The notes under the pieces were generated by a model that was not told the origin of the DNA, made no database searches, and was given only the letters and a program-made list of their open reading frames with translations. From Neobacillus endophyticus (GTDB taxonomy: Bacteria; Bacillota; Bacilli; Bacillales; Cytobacillaceae), in NCBI RefSeq assembly GCF_013248975.1, contig NZ_JABRWH010000001.1:620001-684000 (forward strand): a stretch of DNA of 64,000 nucleotides, given 5' to 3'. This document shows, piece by piece, positions 58,550 to 64,000 of this stretch; positions within the stretch are counted from its first letter, which is position 1; the number at the start of each line of letters is the position of its first letter. Made by a program: the position numbers and the translations under genes.

Positions 58550-58579
58550 ATAATATTCAAATAGACGTTTGAATGTCAA
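58550..58579 (-). promoter_or_regulatory. Sigma-A promoter of cadC-cadA
   Basis: Minus strand: perfect TTGACA (58579-58574), 18-base spacer, TATTAT (58555-58550). Operator O2 fills the spacer. A TATAAT on the plus strand (58549-58554) could serve the divergent gene, with O1 in its spacer, though its -35 is poor. Confidence 0.65.
58555..58574. promoter_or_regulatory. CadC operator O2
   Basis: Perfect inverted repeat ATTCAAA-TAGACG-TTTGAAT, 27 bases centre to centre from O1. It covers the spacer of the cadC promoter. Confidence 0.8.
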
Positions 58580-58605
58580 ACAATTTTGAAGGGATGTTAA
58601 AAAAA

Positions 58606-59286
58606 ATGAATGGCCTTGGTCCTTGGATTATGACGCAAACCTGGGAACACTTGTTATTTTTGCATTGGAAAATGGCTGTTCATGAAATGGCTCCTCTTTT
58701 GCCAAATGAATTTGAGTTGGATACCTATCAGGATGATGCATGGCTTACGATGCTCCCTTTCCAGGTTAGCCATCAGCAATTTCACTGGCTGCCGGAAATT
58801 CCCCTATTGCTCCATTATTGGGAATTGAATGTCAGGACATACGTGAAATACAAGGGGCAGCCGGGCGTATACTTTTTTTCACTTGATGCCAATCATCCGT
58901 TGGCAGTTTTAGGAGCAAAAGCGGTTGGTCTGCCGTTTCGGCAGGCAAAAATGGATATTCATCATGAAGAGAGGCTTGTCTTTTTTAACAGCAGGCGGTG
59001 GTTTGGTCAAGGGACCTTTGCAGTTGAATATGAGCCCTATTCCCTGCAGAGTCCTGTCACAATGGGAAGTCTTGATGACTGGCTGCTGGAGCGCTATTGT
59101 TTATTTACTAAAATGGGAAATTGGGTCTTACGAGGGGATATCCGCCACGAAAAGTGGAAAGTCAGTGGGGCAAGGGTGAGAATAAAGGAAAATTCAGCGT
59201 CCCCTCTTCATTTGAAGAATGAGCCGATTCTAGCACATTATTGTAATAGAAAAAAGGCATATATTTTTCCATTTAAAAAGGTTTAA
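58606..59286 (+). CDS. DUF2071 (YqjF-like) protein
   Basis: The protein has 226 residues from ATG 58606, where similarity to the family begins (GPWIMTQTWEHLLFLHW). An in-frame ATG at 58573 would lie inside operator O2 and is unlikely. The family is a single beta-rich domain with blocks LPFQVSHQQFHWLPEIP, ELNVRTYVKYKGQPGVYFFS and LRGDIRHEKW. It resembles acetoacetate-decarboxylase-like folds, and no reaction is established. It is divergent from cadC and shares its regulatory gap, so it may be metal-responsive. A terminator follows at 59297-59329. Confidence 0.87.
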   Translation: MNGLGPWIMTQTWEHLLFLHWKMAVHEMAPLLPNEFELDTYQDDAWLTMLPFQVSHQQFHWLPEIPLLLHYWELNVRTYVKYKGQPGVYFFSLDANHPLAVLGAKAVGLPFRQAKMDIHHEERLVFFNSRRWFGQGTFAVEYEPYSLQSPVTMGSLDDWLLERYCLFTKMGNWVLRGDIRHEKWKVSGARVRIKENSASPLHLKNEPILAHYCNRKKAYIFPFKKV

Positions 59287-59296
59287 GCTATAAATA

Positions 59297-59329
59297 GAAG
59301 AGCCTAGGACACGCAGAGGCTCTTCCTTT
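59297..59329 (+). terminator. Terminator of the DUF2071 gene
   Basis: GAAGAGCCT / AGGCTCTTC with an 11-base loop, followed by CTTTTC. It lies ten bases past the stop. The following 59330-59468 holds nothing I recognise. Confidence 0.8.
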
Positions 59330-59468
59330 TCAGGCTATTTTAATGCCTTATTTTCTATAAAAAAGTATCATTGAAAAATCACTGCCTCTTCACCGCATCA
59401 TCTTTTCTACTGAAAAATACTGCTTCTTGATTTTCCATCACAATGAATAACCACCTTTCCTGCCGATC

Positions 59469-59564
59469 CTAGCCTGATAAAATACGACCGATGAGTGACA
59501 ATCCTACAATAATCGCAGCTGTAAAGGAGAGCCAAATTAACACCCTTTCTTGTTTTTGGTACAT
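59469..59564 (-). CDS. Predicted 31-residue single-pass membrane microprotein
   Basis: On the minus strand ATG 59564, preceded by GGAGGGGG five bases upstream, opens a 31-codon frame to TAG 59469. The peptide is MYQKQERVLIWLSFTAAIIV then GLSLIGRILSG: a basic start and one helix of about 20 hydrophobic residues. It lies 106 bases downstream of ctaG on the same strand. The very strong ribosome binding site and membrane-like sequence support expression. A small partner of cytochrome oxidase assembly is one possibility, from neighbourhood only. Confidence 0.6.
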   Translation of the reverse strand: MYQKQERVLIWLSFTAAIIVGLSLIGRILSG

Positions 59565-59670
59565 GTAACCCCCTCCGCTTCTTTATTCAAGCCTTATTTT
59601 TGCCCATTCATACTTAAAAAAGCGGAAGAAACGCAGGGGTATGTGGCAGTCTTGTGTCAGTTTTGGATGA

Positions 59671-60474
59671 TTAGGCGTTTTTCTCCAAGTTGCGAATTTG
59701 GACATTATCTCCATATCGAGATGTCAGCAATAGCCCTATTTTGTGAATCAAGAGCATGAGGATTCCTGCCAGCAATTGATCCCATTTCGTATTGAAGGGA
59801 AACGGCAAAATCAAACCTGAGTGCATAGCAGCTGAGCCCATGCACAAATTGGCAGTGATTTCGCTAAGGAAAGGATTATTCATACCTCCGAGAAGTGCGC
59901 TAATGATGAATAGAAGGCACGCAGGCATCAACACCATACCGCTTAAATAGGCATAACGGTTCTTCTCAGTCTTGGTGAACTTTCCGGTTGCTGTAATCGG
60001 AAACCACATGCCAAAGGCCAATAGCATCAGAATGAGAAAATAACTTTGGTGGTAATAAGGATTTTGTGACAGGAAGGTTAATATAGCTGGAACATGATAC
60101 ATTAGGAACAGTACGGCAAACGTATATAGGGAGGTACATGGCGGGATCTTTTTTAAAATGGAAAGATTCCAAACAGGCTGCCAGAGCTGTGCCGGTATTC
60201 CCAATAACAACAGCGGCGGAGTAATAAAGAACAACAAGCTCATTTGGAACATGTGCAGGCTGAATGATAAATGACTGATGGATGCAAAGGGGCTTCCGAT
60301 CATGAAATAGAATAGGATTAAGCCACAGATAAATAATAGTGGCTGTTTGTGGTAAATTTTGATTTTTAACGATTGTTTCATAAAAAATAAATATAGACAG
60401 TTTAAACCGAAAAGCACTGCCAACAGCGGGGTATTCCATAACGATTGACCTGCAAGCCAAACGTCAAAGAACAT
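59671..60474 (-). CDS. ctaG: Cytochrome c oxidase assembly factor, CtaG (caa3 type)
   Basis: This 267-residue integral membrane protein has about seven helices and belongs to the Bacillus caa3_CtaG family, which is unrelated to the proteobacterial CtaG. It is needed for a functional caa3 oxidase, probably in copper insertion at Cu-B. Conserved are HMFQM (helix 3, His as likely metal ligand), ITPPLLLLGIP and HVPA/HQSYF with further His residues, and MHSGLILPFPF near the end. It is not beside ctaCDEF here. A microprotein gene follows. Confidence 0.86.
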   Translation of the reverse strand: MFFDVWLAGQSLWNTPLLAVLFGLNCLYLFFMKQSLKIKIYHKQPLLFICGLILFYFMIGSPFASISHLSFSLHMFQMSLLFFITPPLLLLGIPAQLWQPVWNLSILKKIPPCTSLYTFAVLFLMYHVPAILTFLSQNPYYHQSYFLILMLLAFGMWFPITATGKFTKTEKNRYAYLSGMVLMPACLLFIISALLGGMNNPFLSEITANLCMGSAAMHSGLILPFPFNTKWDQLLAGILMLLIHKIGLLLTSRYGDNVQIRNLEKNA

Positions 60475-60641
60475 GGGACATTCCCCCTTTTCTCTTGATG
60501 ACGGTTCTTTAACTTTTAGATTTTATGCTGGCCATTGAGATTTATAACTGCGGAGATTCAATCTAATATGTTGGCCATTTACCAACCTGTTCACTATAAT
60601 TTTATTAATTGGAAAAACTTTCGCATTAGGAGGCTCGCATA

Positions 60642-61241
60642 GTGTCGGAACGGACTGATAAACGAATTACACGGACGAAGTGGCTCCTTCGGGATGCACT
60701 CACTGTATTAATGGAAGAAAAGGGATTCGAAGGAATTACCGTTCGGGATCTAACAGAGAAAGCGGCCATCAACCGCGGGACCTTTTATTTACACTACCGG
60801 GATAAGTTTGATTTATTAGAGCAGAGTGAGGATGAAATATTACTTGCCGTTGAGGAGATTACTTCGGAAATTAATCCCAATGATGCCTTGGCTTACACCA
60901 GCCAATCAGAACCATTTCCCATCATCTTGAGATTATTTGAATTTTTTCAGGAAAACGCCAGTTTCATGAAGGTATTATTAGGCCCAAAGGGAGATGCCTC
61001 CTTTCAGGTGAAATTAAAAGAAATGATCAAAAAGAGATTTATTCAAAATATTGTTCATATGCATTTAAAAGAAGATATGGCTGTTCCACTTGATTTTTTC
61101 CTTTCATATGTAAGTTCTGCACATCTTGGCATTGTCCAGCATTGGCTTGAAAACGGGATGGAACAATCACCGAGAGAAATGACCTTGATTGCTGCAAGAT
61201 TAACATTGTTAGGACCCGGTCATGTTGCAGGACTAAATTAA
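60642..61241 (+). CDS. TetR-family transcriptional regulator
   Basis: This is a 199-residue regulator. The N-terminal helix-turn-helix spans about 10-55 (LLRDALTVLMEEKGFEG, then VRDLTEKAAINRGTFYLHYRDK with the recognition helix). The C-terminal ligand and dimer domain resembles the TetR_C_33 group (HLGIVQHWLENGMEQSPREM near the end). The start is a GTG at 60642 with TAGGAGG upstream. A HAD-phosphatase gene begins 27 bases after its stop, and an ABC exporter follows; in bacilli TetR genes of this type often control adjacent drug or lipid exporters, so the ABC pair at 62.1-63.9 kb is the likely target. Confidence 0.92.
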   Translation: MSERTDKRITRTKWLLRDALTVLMEEKGFEGITVRDLTEKAAINRGTFYLHYRDKFDLLEQSEDEILLAVEEITSEINPNDALAYTSQSEPFPIILRLFEFFQENASFMKVLLGPKGDASFQVKLKEMIKKRFIQNIVHMHLKEDMAVPLDFFLSYVSSAHLGIVQHWLENGMEQSPREMTLIAARLTLLGPGHVAGLN

Positions 61242-61268
61242 TAGAGTGCTTTAGGGGGAGGAACTTTC

Positions 61269-61919
61269 ATGATAAAAGCGATTATTTTTGATTTTGACGG
61301 CCTAATCGTCGATTCTGAATCATTATGGTATGAAGTATGTAAAGAAATTTTTCAAGAGTTTAATGTTCATCTGCCATTTGAAGAGTATTCAAAGGTCATC
61401 GGTACGACAGACGACTTTATCAATCAGTACTTTGAAACCCAGGCTGGCATATCTGCCCTCGAAGCAAAATTGGAAGAAAAGCAGCACAAATTATTCATGG
61501 AAAGAGCGATCAGCTTAAGTCTTCGTGAAGGTGTGACCTCCTACTTGGAAGAGGCGAAAAAACAGCAATTAAAAATTGGGCTGGCCTCAAGCTCAGGGCG
61601 TGATTGGGTGGAGTCTTGCCTCAAGCGATATCAGATTTACGATTATTTCCATACGATTAAAACAAAGGAAAATGTCACAAGGGTTAAACCTGACCCAAGT
61701 CTCTATGTAAAAGCATTGGAAGCACTTGAGGTTCAACCGAATGAAGCAGTGGCATTTGAAGATTCCTTAAATGGTTCCCTTGCGGCGATTGGGGCTGGAA
61801 TCCGATGTGTCATCGTTCCAAATCCGGTTACTGCACACCTTCCATTTGAAAACTATCACTTACGATTAACTTCCATGCAGGAAAAAAGCTTATCATATGT
61901 GCTAAACGAAATAAAATGA
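61269..61919 (+). CDS. HAD-superfamily phosphatase or phosphoglucomutase-like protein
   Basis: This 216-residue subfamily IA HAD protein has motif I FDFDGLIVDSESLWYEV (nucleophile and acid Asp), motif II IGLASSSGRDWV, motif III KTKENVTRVKPDPSLYV and motif IV AFEDSLNGSLAA. The cap between residues 18 and 80 is the small helical type. Motif I resembles beta-phosphoglucomutase, but substrates in this group cannot be read from sequence. GGGGGAGG precedes ATG 61269. It forms a unit with the TetR gene, ended by a terminator at 61929-61965. Confidence 0.88.
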   Translation: MIKAIIFDFDGLIVDSESLWYEVCKEIFQEFNVHLPFEEYSKVIGTTDDFINQYFETQAGISALEAKLEEKQHKLFMERAISLSLREGVTSYLEEAKKQQLKIGLASSSGRDWVESCLKRYQIYDYFHTIKTKENVTRVKPDPSLYVKALEALEVQPNEAVAFEDSLNGSLAAIGAGIRCVIVPNPVTAHLPFENYHLRLTSMQEKSLSYVLNEIK

Positions 61920-61928
61920 ATGACGAAT

Positions 61929-61965
61929 GGGGAGACTTCGAATTGAATCAAGTCTCCCCTTTTTA
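61929..61965 (+). terminator. Terminator of the tetR-HAD unit
   Basis: GGGGAGACTT / AAGTCTCCCC with an 11-base loop, followed by TTTTTATT. Confidence 0.92.
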
Positions 61966-62084
61966 TTCAACACTTTTCCCAATATTGTTTATTGTATTTC
62001 CAGCCATGGCATTTTAATATTAACGTATAAAGATAGTCAACACGGTGTTCATTTTTATCCGTTTGACTAAGGAGGGATGAACAA

Positions 62085-62810
62085 ATGTATCCAACCATTA
62101 AGGTAGAACAAGTCAGCAAAAGTTTTAACAAAAAGAAGGTTTTAAACGATGTTCATTTAACCATTGAGAAAGGGCAGCTATATGGACTGATCGGGCCTTC
62201 TGGCGCTGGAAAAACTACTCTTGTTAAAATGATTGTCGGCATGGAAAGGGCCGATTCCGGCACGATCCATGTGTTAAATGAAAAAATGCCTAATCTAAAC
62301 CTGCTTCAGGAGATTGGTTATATGGCCCAGGCCGATTCGCTATATGTGGAGCTAACGGGAGAAGAGAATTTAAAATTCTTTGCCTCACTTTATAAATTAA
62401 AAAAAGAGGAGCAGAAAATGCGGATTGCTTATGCTGCCAGCCTTGTCAATTTAACAGGGGATTTAAAGAAACGGGTTTCAGCCTATTCTGGAGGGATGAA
62501 GCGGCGCTTGTCGCTGGCTATTGCTCTCATTCAAAACCCGAAGATCCTAATTTTGGATGAACCAACTGTCGGAATTGATCCAGAGTTAAAAATATCGATT
62601 TGGCACGAGCTGCTGCGCTTAAAAAATGAAGAAGGAAAAACCATCATTGTGACGACCCATGTCATGGACGAGGCGGAAAGATGTGATGTCGTGGCTATGG
62701 TGCGGGACGGACGGATCCTAACAAGCGGCGCACCTAAGGAATTAAAGGAACTCTATCATGTTGATAATTTCGATGAAGTATTTTTACGGGCAGGGGTGAA
62801 GCAGTCATGA
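62085..62810 (+). CDS. ABC exporter ATP-binding protein
   Basis: This 241-residue ATPase of the ABC-2 (DrrA/CcmA-like) type has Walker A GPSGAGKTTL (about 37-46), Q-loop MAQADSLYVE, signature YSGGMKRRLSLA, Walker B ILILDEPTVGID and switch His in VTTHVMDEAERC. The GGGATGAACAA ribosome binding site is preceded by AAGGAGG. It partners the permease that overlaps it by four bases. It probably exports a drug, peptide or lipid; the substrate is unknown. Confidence 0.95.
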   Translation: MYPTIKVEQVSKSFNKKKVLNDVHLTIEKGQLYGLIGPSGAGKTTLVKMIVGMERADSGTIHVLNEKMPNLNLLQEIGYMAQADSLYVELTGEENLKFFASLYKLKKEEQKMRIAYAASLVNLTGDLKKRVSAYSGGMKRRLSLAIALIQNPKILILDEPTVGIDPELKISIWHELLRLKNEEGKTIIVTTHVMDEAERCDVVAMVRDGRILTSGAPKELKELYHVDNFDEVFLRAGVKQS

Positions 62811-63919
62811 GAATCAGCGCACTGGTAAAACGAATTTGTCTGCAAATGCTTCGCGATAAACGAACACTCGCCTTGATGTTTGTCGCGCCATTATTGGTTT
62901 TAACTCTCATGTATTTTATATTTAACGGCAATACCGTTAATCCGAAAATTGGGGTTGTCGGGGTCGATCAAGGCCTTATTAAAATCATCGAGAAAGCAAA
63001 AATTGATGTAAAGAACTATGATAAGGCAACAAAACAAACTGTCGTGGATGACAAACTTGATGGCTTGCTGCAAGATGAAAATGGTAAATTAACGTTAATA
63101 CTGCAAAATGCTGATCCATCAACAGCTAAACCGCTGCAAATGAAAATAAATCAGGCAGTGGCTGTTTATTCACAAACTAAGCTCATGCAACAGCTTCCGA
63201 TGATGACGGGAATGCCGAACTCTAAAACCCTGGGAATGACACAGCAAAATCCAGCAGTTACAGATAAATTCACAGAGAAAACCATGACAACGAAATATGT
63301 GTACGGCAATAAGGATACCGCGTTTTTTGATGTGTTAAGCCCTATTTTAGTCGGTTTCTTTGTTTTCTTCTTTGTGTTTATTATTTCCGGAATCGGCTTG
63401 CTTCGTGAACGGACGACCGGCACGCTGGAACGGTTGATGTCCACCCCGATTCGTCGGACCGAAATTGTTACCGCCTATTTAATCGGCTTTGGCATATTTG
63501 CCGTGGTTCAAACCATTATCGTTGTTCTCTATGCGATCAATGTATTGGATATCGTGCTTGTTGGTTCCATGATCAACGTGATTTTTATTAATTTACTGCT
63601 GGCATTAGTGGCGCTTTCTCTTGGCATTTTATTATCGACATTTGCTTCATCCGAATTTCAAATGATGCAATTTATCCCGATCGCGGTTGTTCCCCAAGTG
63701 TTTTTTGCTGGAATTTTCCCGCTTTCTGGGATGGCGAATTGGCTTCAAATTATTGCGGAAATTTTTCCCATGTACTATGCAGGCGATGCCCTCAAAAAAG
63801 TAATGTATGAAGGATTCGGGTTAACGGATATCGGCGGGGATCTACTCGCATTAGTTATTTTCGCTCTCCTCTTTATTGTACTGAACATTGTGGCATTGAA
63901 AAGATACCGAACATTATAA
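62807..63919 (+). CDS. ABC-2 type exporter permease
   Basis: This 370-residue permease has one N-terminal helix (LALMFVAPLLVLTLMYFIF, about 21-39) and a large extracytoplasmic domain of about 130 residues with NPAVTDKFTEKTMTTKYVYG. Five more helices start at about residue 175 (ILVGFFVFFFVFIISGIGLL). The amphipathic coupling segment RERTTGTLERLMSTPIRRTE is the usual ABC-2 signature. ATG 62807 overlaps the ATPase stop by four bases. A terminator follows at 63927-63965. The likely regulator is the TetR protein upstream. Confidence 0.94.
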   Translation: MRISALVKRICLQMLRDKRTLALMFVAPLLVLTLMYFIFNGNTVNPKIGVVGVDQGLIKIIEKAKIDVKNYDKATKQTVVDDKLDGLLQDENGKLTLILQNADPSTAKPLQMKINQAVAVYSQTKLMQQLPMMTGMPNSKTLGMTQQNPAVTDKFTEKTMTTKYVYGNKDTAFFDVLSPILVGFFVFFFVFIISGIGLLRERTTGTLERLMSTPIRRTEIVTAYLIGFGIFAVVQTIIVVLYAINVLDIVLVGSMINVIFINLLLALVALSLGILLSTFASSEFQMMQFIPIAVVPQVFFAGIFPLSGMANWLQIIAEIFPMYYAGDALKKVMYEGFGLTDIGGDLLALVIFALLFIVLNIVALKRYRTL

Positions 63920-63926
63920 TCTCGTT

Positions 63927-63965
63927 AAAACGGCTAAAGAAGCCCCTTCTTCTTTGGCCGTTTTT
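63927..63965 (+). terminator. Terminator of the ABC exporter operon
   Basis: AAAACGGC-TAAAGAAG / TTCTTCTTT-GGCCGTTTT with a small internal mismatch, followed by TTTT. It lies eight bases past the stop. The last bases of the window show nothing else. Confidence 0.88.
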
Positions 63966-64000
63966 AATGCCTTATTAATGTTTTTTTAATATTTTTAAAA

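Noticed and set aside
58573..58605. Upstream start of the DUF2071 gene at ATG 58573
   Set aside because: That ATG lies within the CadC operator and promoter, and the added 11 residues do not fit the family start.

Overview
The window looks like a chromosomal segment from a Bacillaceae bacterium of the Bacillus/Neobacillus type. The evidence is low G+C content, AGGAGG-type ribosome binding sites, and gene order close to Bacillus subtilis: ssrA-smpB-rnr-est-secG, eno-gpmI-tpiA-pgk-gapA-cggR, clpP, crh-whiA-yvcK-rapZ-nudix-trxB, the his operon, ppaX-lgt-hprK, uvrBA and csbA. The genus is inferred from gene order and protein similarity as I recall them; no search was run.

Region by region. (1) 1-3.7 kb is accessory: a truncated polyferredoxin with a Met-rich membrane protein, a PlsC-like acyltransferase, a sigma-factor remnant, a methyltransferase and a second decayed frame. 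(2) 3.7-8.7 kb is RNA quality control (tmRNA, SmpB, RNase R), a carboxylesterase and SecG. (3) 8.8-16.1 kb is the lower-glycolysis operon with its repressor CggR and a visible operator. (4) 16.1-20.4 kb holds a glutaredoxin-like protein, sigma-54, TatC, a dispersed repeat, and an unrecognised protein paired with a MerR regulator. (5) 20.4-28.2 kb holds tRNA-Arg(CCG), ClpP with a CtsR box, and the crh-whiA-yvcK-rapZ-nudix cluster with trxB and a TPR protein. (6) 28.3-35.1 kb is a complete eight-gene histidine operon (hisZGDBHAFI). (7) 35.2-45.8 kb holds YvoF-like, PpaX, Lgt, HPr kinase, YvlD, a DUF4097 protein, UvrAB and CsbA. (8) 45.9-53.3 kb is an alpha-glucoside module: GH65 phosphorylase, beta-phosphoglucomutase, a three-component ABC importer without its own ATPase, and a divergent AraC-type regulator. 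(9) 53.3-64 kb holds a CwlO-like cell-wall hydrolase with a WalR-type box, a zinc/cadmium efflux group (CDF, P-type ATPase, CadC-like repressor with two perfect operators), a DUF2071 protein, CtaG, TetR, a HAD phosphatase and an ABC exporter.

Most genes lie on the minus strand. Nearly every transcription unit ends in a clear hairpin-plus-T-run terminator, and in several cases the stop codon lies inside the terminator stem.

The most unusual non-coding signal is a pair of tandem arrays (about 8.16-8.31 kb and 35.23-35.43 kb) in which TTTCCGCC recurs about every 21 bp, two helical turns. Both arrays lie about 200 bp upstream of a minus-strand start codon. Other signals are two copies of a roughly 95-bp element at 45.4 and 55.0 kb, three copies of a GGTGTCAGGCACC palindrome (one at the hisH ribosome binding site), and two unannotated membrane microproteins of 30 and 31 residues. 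I found no complete insertion sequence, prophage or CRISPR array.
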